A stretch of DNA of 64,000 bases from Macrostomum hystrix (lineage: Eukaryota > Platyhelminthes > Macrostomidae). Below, piece by piece: positions 11,668 to 24,200 of this stretch. Both the position numbers and the translations under genes were made by a program. The stretch is taken from contig CATNEN010000002.1 of NCBI GenBank assembly GCA_950097015.1, forward strand, positions 1,364,001 through 1,428,000, read 5' to 3'. The notes beneath the pieces were generated by a model, which had not been told where the DNA came from, ran no database searches, and saw nothing but the letters and a program-made list of their open reading frames with translations. Each line of letters begins with the position of its first letter. Within the stretch, counting starts at the first letter, position 1.

Positions 11668-13280
11668 TAACTTTACTAGCCAGTTTAGGTCTTCTGCTAG
11701 CAACCGAAAACCAAACGCTGTTTTTTAATTGATTTCAATAAAGTTCAGTTAAGTTTATAAAGTATAAAAAAATTAACATGCAACATACATTGAGATTCCA
11801 TAATAATGATAATCTTAGCCCAGTTCTTAATTACTCTTTCTAATTGCCCACGACACAAAAGCTTAATTAAGTTAAACCAGCGAGTTGCTTCTGATATGCT
11901 GACAAACCAAAGTGTTTAACCTTCACGGAAGAACTGCACAAGAACCACTAGATAGTATGCGCTCTTACTCTTACTTAATATCCCTAACCAGAATTAGTGT
12001 AATGAAATAATTAGTCTATTTTAAATTGTTAGTAAAATCAAAATATTTCTTGTGTACTGTTATTACAACTAAATTTATGCTAATCATCTTCTCATATAAC
12101 CGGTATTTTCATACAGATGTTTGTATTAATTATGTATTTAGTATTTGTTTAATCTACGCTTGACAAGTTAAATAAAAAGTGACACCAGTTGCAACCGGTT
12201 TTCTGACACACGCGCGCGCATCGGAACTAGCCACTAAGTTTAGATAACTAGAATATTCGAACATTAGATTATAATTAATATAACCACCTTTAACTAATCT
12301 TGCTCTATATTGTAAGCGCGTGCGTCAGCAAAGCGGCGTAATTTATATAACAGAGAAGTAGGCCCTATCACTAATTATATTACATTAAGCTGCAGCCCTT
12401 CAAAACAACTTACAATTCATTTCAAATGGCGACCACTGACCAATAATTTCATTACATTAGCCGGATTCAAATTACGATAACTTAATTTGAGAACACACTA
12501 AAACAAACTCCGTCACAATCAGATAACAGTGTCTAATTAATTGTTAGACAATGCCGTCTTAATTGTGCTGCGAACAAATATTTTATGCAATTTAAAAGTG
12601 ACCTGTATTCTTTTTATTAACAAATATTTTTTACGAGTCACGACAGACATAAGCTTTTTAAAGCTGTGAATCAAACTAAGCCTAATACAGTTCATATTAT
12701 ATGCTATTACATGTAGCTATGCTGGATCATAGCATTGTCCTGCTCTTTGTCTATTCTAACTATCGATAAAAAAGCATGTTTTAATGATTATGATTATGAC
12801 ACTGGTATTTCTTTCATTTCACGTTTTAAAACTTACAAATTACTTCGAGTATATAATTAATTGGACACTATTATTTTAAAGTGACGTAGTTTAATTTAGT
12901 GTGTACTCAATTCAAGTTATGGTATTTTGATTGCGCAATCATTTAATTCGGTTAATTCTGGTTAGAGAAGACGGGGCACTTTCTGTTGGTCCTTGTGCGA
13001 TCATTCTGTAAAGGTTATTAATTGTTGGGACATCGGAACATGCAACTCGTTGGTTGAAATTTGTTAATTACTTTTGTGTCGTGGGCAATTAAAACGATAC
13101 TTATAAAGAACTAGGCTACGATTAATTAACATGATTTTTGATTTTGCACAATAATCGATCGGTGATTATTAATTAAATATTTTTTAACTTAATCAACTAG
13201 GAAATTACTTAACAATAAATGAGAAATCAGCGTTTGTTTCTCGGTTTCTAGCAGAAGACCCAAGCTGGCCAGTTAAATTA
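11668..13280. mobile_element. Long-inverted-repeat (foldback) DNA element, non-autonomous
   Basis: The arm starting at 11668 (GCCAGTTTAGGTCTTCTGCTAG region) recurs inverted at the right end (CTAGCAGAAGACCCAAGCTGGC, about 13248-13270). The match runs inward for some 340 bp. Inner landmarks TTGCCCACGACACAAAAG (left, near 11845) and its complement (right, near 13077), and TAACCAGAATTA on both sides, are kept. The middle (about 12020-12940) has no ORF, so it is a non-autonomous element. Target duplication and superfamily were not determined. Confidence 0.8.
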
Positions 13281-16200
13281 TATCGCTATTAAGAAATTAA
13301 ATTAAGAAATTGATGGACAAAATCAAATATACGTTACTTCGTAACATCATTTCATAAAATCTATTTTAATTACTGGAATCATGCGACGTATCACGAGGAC
13401 ACAAAATTTCAAATTACATTTTAAACATCAGAGTTATAACATCCCTACCTTCCGTGCATGCAATTAGAACACTGGATGAACGGCTGCAGTGCAGCAATGA
13501 AAACACTGGGTAAACGGCTGCCGCGCACGTAGCAACAACATATGAACGGCTGCCGTGCACGCACGCGAGTTCGAAAGCACGAAAATACTTTTTGACGAAA
13601 AGACCTGGAATCCCAGAATGAGTATTAAAAGTATTAATAAAAAGTTATCAAATGACCTGCACTCTTTTATGTCAATCTGTAATCTATACTGCAATCCGCA
13701 CACTGTAGTTTCCATTTCTTTCTCGTTCACGTTCCCGCCGCTGCCACGACGTTTGTTTATTTCGTGCAAATCAGATTTAGAACTTTGAGTAAAAACAATA
13801 TTTAGTGCGTATTTTTGTTTATGTTTCTTAAAAGCACATTTTTATGTTTAGTTGGATAAAAACTAATAGTTAAAAAGTAAAAATATATTTCTTTAAATTA
13901 CAATTTTTTGTCCAGTTATTTTTGTCTTTATTCAAACTCTTACAACTTGGTGTAGGGACGTCCCTCGAGCACCGTGGTTTTAGCATCCGTTAACGCTAAC
14001 TAATTTTCGCCTCAATGACCAATTTTTGAGATGTTCGTGCGTTGTGTCAGCTTCGTGGTTAATTGCTACGTGGTATCTCATAGAATTATTTCTAGTTTCT
14101 AGTTTCTTTCCAAAAGAAAAGTCAAAGTTCAATACTTTTTGCTTATACGAGCTTATTGTGCCGTTTTGGAGTAATGTGTTTTTTATAATTGTTTTTTAGT
14201 CCTTGACTCCGCTTCATAGCTCCCTAGCCAGGCTAGCCTGACTTGCTTAGTTGTGTATTAATATTATTATTTTCTTTTATTATATTTTTGTACTGTTTTG
14301 CATTGAAAACATCAGGACCAGATGGCAAATACTTTTCTGAATTCGTAATAAAAAACTTCTTTTATCCCTATTAAAAAAATTCCTTTAATTTTTCTCTACT
14401 CCATACTAGAATAGAATTTAAAATTAGATAGGCTTTGTGTTAAGTAGTAGACCTAAGTGTATAAAAAAGTTGTGCATATTGTTTAAAAGAAATAAGTAAG
14501 TATGAGTAAGTGGCCTAGTTAAAAGTAAAAACATTGACTAGACTATGTTGTTGGATGAGAATATTAATAATATAAATTATATATCAGATTATATTATTTT
14601 TCATGTTTCATTTTTTAGCTGTCTTCATGAATTATTATGTGAGAATATTGAGTCCTGATTCTTTTTCCCTTGCTATTGTAACAGGGCTTCTCACTCTACT
14701 TTTCTCTCTCTTGGTAGCATATCTCTTGGCACAAGTGGCTTATCTTTCTAAGGCACTGGTCTCTTGTTCTCCAGTCTTTGCTGGGCGTTTTCTGTGGATC
14801 AGAGGGTCACAGCCTTGAATAACCAACACTTGAACACCTTCTTACTCAGTTATTGCCTATTTGCTTTTTGCCACACTGGCACGTTGCTTTGTCTCACAAG
14901 AATTGCACTCATTTATGTACACAAAAAGGTTTGTTTAAATGAATGAATTTGACAGAATATTTATAATACTTTACATATAAAAATATTTAGCACATTTAAA
15001 CTAAGAGCATAGGTACAAATTTGACTTTAAAAATGATTAAAAGCATCCTACTGTACTATGTGCTATGTATGACTCCATGAGTATATTGTGACGATATACG
15101 TGTAAATTGTAAAGCTTACTGTTTAAGTAGATAAGGTTTTTGCCAACTGTTATCTTATGTATTTCTTTTTTTATATTAATTCCTTGTTATATTATTCTAT
15201 TCATAATTATTATTGTACATAATATAATCTTTTATTTATAGGCCTATTATTATTTATTCTTATATTTTTTCCGGTATTACTATAACTATTGTATTTAAAT
15301 AGCATTCAAATATGTATTTTCTATCGGACCTAGGCCTCGTGGTACCTATATTAGTCTTCTTTGTCACAATATTATACTCTAATTATAGGTATCGTGATTT
15401 TAAATAGTCTCCATCATGCAGTTTTTGTTGGAAATTTCTAGCCTAAAATTTAGATACCAAAATGATTTTGGCATCCTTGGTGTAAAATGTCAAAGCAGAA
15501 AAAGTGCATATTTTTGGCATAAAATTTAAGATGGTTGTTATTTGTCTGGTTAATTAGATAACTTACAATTTTGTATATTCATCCATTTATCCAGATAAAT
15601 AGCTGTATTTTTAGTCATATTAAAAAGGCAGAAAATGTACGAGTATATCAATAATACATGGATTACCATAGAATTTTTTTATTGATTTTCTTTGGACTAT
15701 CATGTTATTGTATCCAGAAAAAAAGTCTAATCATTTTTATTAAAAGTACTTTTTTGCATCAAACTGCACTTCAATCTCAAGAACAACTAGAAATATAAAG
15801 ATGCACTACTTGCTTTGTTAAAAAAACTTTAATGACATATTTTTGCAAAAAATATATATACTACAGACTTACTAAGTACAAAATTGTACTATGATAAAAC
15901 TAGTGACAGCATGTTTTTATTGAAGGCTTGTCAAACTCTTTATAAAAAAGTGTCCACTTTTGCTTCTTTGGATTTCAAAAACATTTTTTCAAATGCCAAA
16001 AATCATTTTAGAATTTTAAAAAGCAATTTAAACAAAATGCCATAATTTTTTCTTGACTCAATATATCCAAAAGTAGAAAAAATGCTTCTGTTCAATAGAA
16101 ATGGCATATACATGTAAATGAATAATGAAATGAATAATAATGAATTTAGGGAATTAAATTACACTTGCCAACTGTTAAGCTACTAGATATTATCCACCAG

Positions 16201-16732
16201 AATGTGGCAGTTTTTTGCTGATTTTTTTTTGATTCAATTGTCTAGAAAGTATACTTTTCAACAAATAAGTCAAATTACTTTCATCACAATTTTATAGTTC
16301 TTATCAAATATTTTTAATTCTAGTGGTTCTTATGATTGATGCGTGAAAGGCAATGAGATTCAATTATTTCTGATGAAAAAATGAATTGAAATTTACATAT
16401 TCAAAATGCTTGGTATATTTTTAAGTAACTAACAACTAACAAGTAAGTAACTAATTTTCAAGTAAATAACAGCAAAAAATAAATTTAGTAATCTATACAT
16501 TACTGATATTTGTACGTCTGCTCTTTTAACCAGACAAGTAAAAAGAAAGCAAATTGTCCTGTTAACCAGACAAATAAAAAGTGCCTAAATTTTGTCACAA
16601 AAATTTTGATAGAGAAAGAATTGTAAGCACATCTTTGGTTTTAACTTGTGCAATATTCTTGCACACTTGAATAAATTCATGAACTTTCAGTAACTTTTTG
16701 TTGTTTCTAATCAACTTTCTTACATATATATT
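13281..16732. other. AT-rich intergenic sequence, no gene supported
   Basis: About 3.4 kb with only short ORFs and no recognisable protein similarity. A small imperfect repeat (GAACGGCTGC three times, 13479-13555) is the only structure noted. It forms the left flank of the Gypsy insertion. Confidence 0.5.
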
Positions 16733-17591
16733 TGTTGTACCGGTCGTCCTGCTAACAATGAGGATCCGGCGGACTCCAATATGAAGTCCAAGAATATCAG
16801 GTAGTGTAGTAGTAGCGCTGCCACCAGGGCGTCAGGACTTCTGCCTTCGGTGAGGTGAAGGATCCTTGGCCCGAAAGAAACGAAGTCACAAAGTCTCGAG
16901 AAGCACACAGTGCAGAGTTCCAGTTGCAATTACAGGCTGTCAGTGTCCTGCGTAGCTCGGATGGTGGGGTGGAAGGCTAAGTTAGTTTCAGGGCTTAGCC
17001 AGAACAGAGCTTACGAGCAGTCACATGCAGAGACTGAAGTAGGAAACTTAGACACTGATGGCACAGAGAACAAGTTAAGAACGACGGTTATCAAGAGAAG
17101 GTTTAAACAAGGGATGCACAAGGGATAGAGAACCAGAGGAGCGGGGCCTTTCTTTTATAGGCAGGGGCCTCCCATAGGGTCAGTGCTACGTTAGAAAGCA
17201 CGTGATGGGCTCACGTGGTTTCTAAAAATAGCAACTGACGTCAGTGGCGCCAAAACGTCACTCCTACGTAGGCTCCTGTCCCATAATCAAAGCCCCAAGT
17301 GCAGTAAACATGTTTACGTGCACTTTAGGAGACAAAGAGAGAGGCCAGTCACATGAGGAGAATCATGCGCTGACTGAGTGCAGACAAACGCGCACACAAA
17401 GAAAGGGACTGGCCAGCGCGAGACAAAGAGGTGATGACTCATCCCTGGGGGAGAGACAACACACTCTAAGTGCAAGCGCTGCCGTGGGAAAGGGAGGACA
17501 AAGAGGGCAGACCGGACAGCGCCAGAGAGGGCGGGCCGGACAGCCACTCAGTGCCGGGAAAAGGGAGCCACCTAAGCTACGGCTCACTACA
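16733..17591 (-). repeat. 3' LTR of Gypsy element
   Basis: Direct copy of 25231-26089, offset 8498. On the minus strand it starts TGTAGTGAGCC and ends GGTACAACA. It carries the same TATAAAA (17153-17159) and TGACGTCA (17236-17243) as the other LTR. Confidence 0.97.
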
Positions 17592-17603
17592 CTCTCCCTG
17601 TCC
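17592..17603 (-). other. Polypurine tract of Gypsy element
   Basis: On the minus strand GGACAGGGAGAG abuts the 3' LTR start TGTAGTG. Its position and purine run fit the plus-strand primer of LTR elements. Confidence 0.75.
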
Positions 17604-18205
17604 AAATAAATAGTCGGAGAGACAACGGAGAAAATTTATTGAACAAAATGGGAAAATGTATTGAACAAAAAGATGTAATTTAGGCGCACAATCGAAAACT
17701 TAAAAATAGGGCAGACTGCCCAGCAAAATGCTTACTGAAAATTTAGGGTCATGAACAGAAAAGATTTTGGGTCAGCAGAGCAAAGAAACTGTCACAAAAC
17801 GGGGTCAAAATAGGGTTATGTCATAGCGAGGAGCACGAGAGTCATGGCATAAAAGCACAAAATAGGCGTCCTAGCACGCATAGCGTCACACTGCGCATTA
17901 AAAGTAGGGGCAGAGCTCCCAGATGACTATAGAGATGCCCCCTTTTTCACAATAGTCCTCTAGTGCCAGAGGGTGGATTCAATGCCATTTAAAAAATAAT
18001 GGGCGTCCGGCACTCTCGGGCGACTAGCTACAGCCTTAGCGAAGGCTTCAGAGGCTGCCCAGGTGGCGACGGGGTGACGAGCGGGCCGCAAATAAGGGCA
18101 AGCTAGGACTAAGGCGGCGTCCAGAATGGCCTGGTGTTCGCTTACATGCAACACCTGGATGGCCCGGAGAAGCGGCCAGCTGTGGTAGTCGATGTCCACA
18201 TTGAA
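17604..18205 (-). other. Non-coding 3' segment of Gypsy element
   Basis: About 600 bp between the pol stop codon and the polypurine tract. There is no ORF with envelope features (no signal peptide or membrane segment seen). Confidence 0.5.
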
Positions 18206-21200
18206 TCAGGCCGCGTCCGTTATTAGTCTCGCGAGCTCTTGTGTGGCAGTGTCCCGCAGCTCAGCCGTGCCGTCGCCCGCCTCCGTTATTGTGCTCGCGT
18301 CCACTTGCCTGGGCGACGCCGTTGGCAATAACATGCCCGGCGCAGGCGAAGGTGGTGTGCACGGTGGCGTAACCGGCTCCAGTTTGATCTGTGGGCTAGC
18401 AGAAAGGAGGAGCTGTGCCGGGGGCCAGTCGTCTCGATTCAATGGCGTCAAGGGTTGACGCGCCATTGTTGGTGTCTCGGCCGCTGCTCTCTGGGTCATC
18501 CGGATCCTGCGGATTCCTTGCAGGATTGGGTCGACAGTCTCCACCGGCAGCGTAGGCCGGGAGGTAGCGCTGGTCAGCTGTCGGTTGGGCATGCGGCTCG
18601 GTGGGTGTCGGCCTGGGTCCGGCACATTCTCTCGAGCAGCGCGACTCGCCGCCGGATGGCCAATCCGAAGGTGGACGGGGACGCTCGGCGCGTCACGAGG
18701 GCCGCCAAAGGGCTCAAATTGCCCTGCTGCCGCGCCAATGGCTCGCACCCTAACTGGTGGTGCCTCCGGGCGAGTCGGCCGGCGCCTCCTTGTGGGTCTA
18801 TCCTCATCCGAGGAGTCAGAGCGCGGTTCATGTTGCCGCTTGGCTGGGAACATGGCTGGGCTGCAACGGGGTAAAAGATGACAAACTCTGCGGGCTACGC
18901 CGCTAACATAGGTTTTCGCCCTAGGATCTAAAACTAGCCGATCAGGCTGCCTACGATCCCTAATGGGCCTATGAAAACCCAGAGGTTCAAGTTCGTCAGG
19001 AGCAATTGGCAAAGAAACATCCCCTTTCTGAGCACCAAGAGAGGGAGGCTCAGGAGGTGGAAGAGAAACAGAGGGAGAAAGAGCAGGGACAGACACACTC
19101 ATTTCAGACAGAGAAACCTGGTGATCACCATACGGCAGTGGATCACACCGAGGACTACTCGCCTGATTAGTCGATGCTGTCGTAGGGCCTTCTCCGGGCG
19201 GGATCTCCATGGTCGATGGTTGTCGGAAGTACCACCGCCGGAGGGGTCGCTCATCTTCCTCGTCGTCGGAGTCATCCGGGCCTTCACAGACAGTCGGCAG
19301 GGTCGCGGGTCCTGGGCCGTCTGCTGAGCCTCGGCGTCGTTGTCGCGGTCTAGCGTCGAGTTCCGGATCTGAGAGAGCGTAGTCGGCGCTTGGGACCAAC
19401 AGCAGGTTTCGTCTATGAACAACCTGCTCATCGCGTCGGGCCGGGTTGGGTAATTTACGTTTGATCTTGTAAACTACCTCACCCTTTTGCTCAACGACTT
19501 CGTACAAGGCTTTCCGAGGCCGGTGAAATTTAGCCGCCTCGTCAGGTTGTAGCGTCGGATTGTTGATGAAAACTAGATCGCCAGGCTTGAGCGTCTTCGC
19601 TGCTGGTAGGCTTGAGTAGTGCTCGTCTCGTAGCTGTTGATGTAGGGCCAGTCGGTTCTTGGCTAGCTCGGTCGCTTCGTCGAGTCGATGTTGGAAGTCT
19701 TTCACATACTCAGGCAGGTTGGCGTACTCTGGCAGCTTCTTCAGACTGTTGTCAATCGGTAGACGGAACTCTCGGCCGTAGACTAAGAAGTGCGGCGTAT
19801 AGCCCGTCACCGGATGCACAGCAGAGCGTAGCGCCATCAGACAGGCTGGGAGAAAGGTGTCCCAGTCGCGGTGGTCTCGCTCTAGGAGGCAAGTCAGCAC
19901 ACTCTTCAGCTGTTTGTTGAGGTTCTCGACTTGTCCATTGGAAGCTGGGTTGTACGGCGTGGTGGTAGTGTGCCGGATTCCGTACAAGTCACAGAACTTC
20001 TTGAAGGCGGATCCGGTAAAGTTGGTCCCTTGGTCCGTGTGGATCCAACAGGGAACTCCGTACTCAGCGATGAGGCGCTCTTGTAGTAGTTTTATTACTG
20101 TTTTGGCTTTCTGGTTTCTCATCGGAAAGGCGAATGGATACTTGGAAGTAGCGTCACAGAGCGTCAGGATGTAGCGGTGACCGCCTTTGCTTGGCTGAGC
20201 GATCGGGCCGACTACATCACAATGGATTCGTCCAAAGACTTCACAGACTGGGAAGCTTTGGACCGGTACTCGCTCCTTTCTTCGTGACTTACTCTCCAAA
20301 CAGGTGCGACACTTGCTGATGAAGGTCTCGGTGGCTCGAGTCAGGCCTGGCCGCCAGAACCGTTCACGCAGTCGCGCTATTGTCTTTGTCTGTCCAAGGT
20401 GTCCACACAGTGGCGAACTGTGGAGCTCCTGGAGCACCTGAACGTCGAGAGCTTCGGGCAGGACGATCCTTGATGACTGTCGGTCGTTATCCGGGTTGAT
20501 CACCAGTAGGCCGTCTTCTACACGGAGACTCTCGTAGTAGCCAAGTAGGTTTCGTTGATCTCGAGTCAGGCGCAACCGGTCGTCGAACTTCGGCTTCGGG
20601 GCTTTGTTCTCGACAAGGTTGAGCACAAAATTAATGGCCGGATCGGCCCGCTGGGCTGCGATGAGTTGCTCACGGGTCACCGGTGGTTTCAGAAAATCAG
20701 TCAGAACGACACGGCAAGGCTGGGACTTCAGGTTGTCCACACCTGTCGTAGTCTCAACAGTTAACTGCACAGTCGGCGGCGATGACTGATTGACAGCGTC
20801 CAGTTGCTCAGAGGAACCTTGGCTGCAAGCTTCAGCATACGAACGTCGAACAGGCGATGAAGTTCTTGAAGTTGCTCTCGAATTAATAAAATCCGCAGAT
20901 GGGGCAGTGCACACGCCTCTACTGCAACGCCAAGGCGACTCTTGATGACCAGCTGCAAAGCACCTCGGTGGGTCTCCACTCGCTTGAGTAATCGTAGTCG
21001 TCGGCCAATTCAAGGACGTAGTACACGGTTGTTTGGCGATGGGCAGCGTCTTAGTGGGGGAAGTAGACTTGCTGACCAGGCCGGAAGCAGCTGTCTGTCG
21101 GCTCCGGGGATCGAGCGGCGACCATGCAGCTGTCGCGAGATGCTGGCCTCTATACCAAGGGCATGACATCTCCGCGAAGGATCGATTGGTAGACATAAGC

Positions 21201-24200
21201 TTACATTGTTGTCCGAACATAGCAGTTTGGCTTCGGTCCGGGAGGGCTGCAGAAGCGGTGGCCTCCGGGTCTTCGTCCAGGTGCTTCGTCGGACTGATAG
21301 GCTTGACATGTTGAGCAGTCGGCTGAAGGGCTGCGGGAGCGGTGGCCTTCAGGTTCGTGTTCAGGTCAGCCTTGCGTACATTAGTGAGGTGGGCGCTGCG
21401 CGGGAGGGCTGCTGTCGCGGTGGCCTCCAGGTTGTCGTCCAACTCTGGGTTGAGGCGTCGGATGGCGCGGTGGATGTCGGGCTGGAGGGCTGCTGATGCG
21501 GTGGCCTCCGGATCTTCATCCAGGTCCGTTGATGCCTCGGAGTAGCGAGCTAGGTCCTTGAGCGGGAGGGCTGCTGTTGCGGTGGCCTCCGGCTCTGGGG
21601 CCCTTTCAGTCTCTGTTTGAGGTTGGTGGCCTAGGCGTCGATTACACAAGTCGGCGGCTGGGCCTTGCAGTAGGTCTGGATGGTCGTTCAACTGTCCGAA
21701 CTCGAAGTCGACTGGCGGGGTGTCCGGGCGTCGAGACAGGGCGTCGGCGTTGCAATGGTCCAAACCTTTGCGGTGAGAGATCTGAAATTGGAACTCGCTA
21801 AGTCTTTCAATCCAGCGGCCCAGAATGCCTGTGGACTGCGTCTGCTTGAGCAGCCAGAGTAGGGCCTTATGGTCGGATCGAACTTCGAATTTCTTTCCAA
21901 TTAGATAATGACGGAAGTGTCGCATAGCGTCTACAATTGCAAGTAGCTCCTTCTTCGTGACGGTGTAGCGTTTCTCCGGTTCACGAAGTTTTCGGCTGAA
22001 GAATGCAATAGGACGTTCGACTCCGTCGGACTGCAGCTGTCCTAAGCAAGCCCCGATACGCACGTCGGAGGCGTCACAATCCAGGACAAACTTCACTGCA
22101 GGGTTACTAGTAAATTCAGGTAGAGCAAGAACTTCAGTTGAGCTTAGCTTCAGTTTCAAATTATCGAAAGCACGTTGATGCTCCGGCATCCATAGCTGAC
22201 GAAATCCTGCAATGTCCTTCTTAGTTAGGGCATGGAGGGGCGCAGCGATGCCGGCGTAGCCGTCAACGAATTTGTGATAGTAGTTTGCCAGTCCGAGAAA
22301 CTGCCGCAATTGCGTAACAGAACGCGGCGTCGGCCAGTCTCGAATCTGAGCAATCTTGTCCTCACAGGTCCTGAGGCCGTCGGGAGTCACGACGTGTCCT
22401 AGGTAGCGTAGCTCCTTGAGGAACAAATGACATTTCTTCGGCTTCACTTTGAGGTTGGCGTCGATGATGCGATTGAGCACAACTCGCAGGTTCTTCAGCT
22501 GGTCCTCAAAAGTGACAGAGTGCACTACGATGTCATCCATGTAGCCTAGCGCAATCTGAGGCGTCAGTCCGTCCAAGAGCTGGTTGATGCATCGTTGGAA
22601 ACTTCCTGGACTATCATGGAGACCCATAGGCAAAACGTTAAAACAAAATTGACCGCGATCGATGACAGAGAACGCTGTGAGGTATTGGTCGCTCTGGCGC
22701 AGTGGAATCTGCCAGAATCCTTGAGCGAGGTCGAGGCTGGAATACCACTGTGCGCCACGAAGCTTGGCGAACGTCTCCTGGATGTGCGGAAGTGGGTACG
22801 AGTGATACACGCACCGGTCATTGAGAGCTCGGAAGTCGTGCACCAGTCGGATGTTGCCGTCCTTCTTCGGGACGATGAGCATCGGCGAGTTGTAAGATGA
22901 GTACGTCGGCCGGATGATGTGTTTGGCCAACATCTCGTCAAGCAGTGCGTCGAGTTTGTCCTTGAGATGAGGCGGGATCCTTCGCGGCGGGAGCGCAACT
23001 GGTGTGGTGTCCTTCAGGATGATCTCGTGAGTCACCAGATGCGTTAGTCCTGCGTCGAGTTGATGTTTAGAGAACGCAGCTTGGCAGTCTCGGAGCAGAT
23101 CTCGCACTTGTCGATGTTGTTCCTCGGACAGTTGGGTGTTGATCTCGACGTCGTCCATCCAATTGCGGTTATTTGTTTCCGGCTTCACAGGTAGATGTCG
23201 CACTTCGCTCTCAGGCGTCTCAGAAAAGTACATCAGATCGGATGTTTTTAACGGCGTTGCGATGCCGATTCGGATGTTGATAGGCAGCACCAAGTCTTTA
23301 TCTGCTGTGTTGACAACTTCGATGAAGCCACATCCTTCTGGCATTGTCACCAGGGCCGGTGCCGCTTCTAGAGCCTTGCAACCAGGATGCAGCCTAGATT
23401 TGACGAGCTCGACGACTGATGGCGTGCCTCGGTTCTCTGGATGTCCTTCATCGAGTTTTACAGCAACGAGAGCGGAGCTTCTGGCTGGCAGGGTGCACTT
23501 CTCAGAGGTGTACACTCGGCAGGTTTGGAGCTCACGCCGGGAGTAGCGAACAGGGACACAAGTGCCGTTGTTGAACTTCAACATTCCTTGAGCGAAGTCC
23601 AACGTCTGGCAGTTGGCCCTAAGAAAACCTACTCCTAACAAATTTTCGCAATCAGCATAAGTAACGAGGAATTCGGTGTCCGCGACGAAATCGCCGAACT
23701 CCACAGGTAAAATAACTTTACAAGCAATCGGGAGCGTAGTCCCATCATACATGGTAACATGCTCAGGATACGCAGAAGATATAATACAACGCGGCCTTTT
23801 ACATTTAATTTTGGCCCAAGTAGACGCTCCGAGAAAGTTCCTCCTAGATCCACTGTCGATCAGGAAAGCAACTTCTCTTCTCGCTACTTTGCCAGTTACA
23901 TAAGGATCCGCGTCACGCGCATGGACTTGCTGTACAAAGGAGGTGTCCACGAAACCCCCATCAACATTGTCACTTACAGTTGAGGAGCTGTCGGACTGGG
24001 CAGCAGAGTCTGCACAGCCGGCTTGCTCTTCCTGAATTGGTGACTCTTCGGCGTCTGCCAAGTAGCCTGGGCTTGGACCTCGCGGAGGGCGGTGCCGTTG
24101 GCGCTCTCCGTCTGGCCGTTTCCCGAGTACTGATCTTGACGCTGCTGCTGGCGAAGCGGACATTTCGGACGCAGGTGGCCTGGTTGTCCACATTCGTAGC

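Noticed and set aside
13464-13769. 101-codon ORF with CTAAVH repeats
   Set aside because: Short imperfect nucleotide repeat; no support for coding.
14603-14946. Two overlapping hydrophobic ORFs
   Set aside because: AT-rich DNA, no conserved motif, no splice or start context.
17244-17609. 121-codon ORF on the plus strand (and 25742-26122)
   Set aside because: Lies within the LTR, antisense to the element, duplicated only because the LTR is duplicated.
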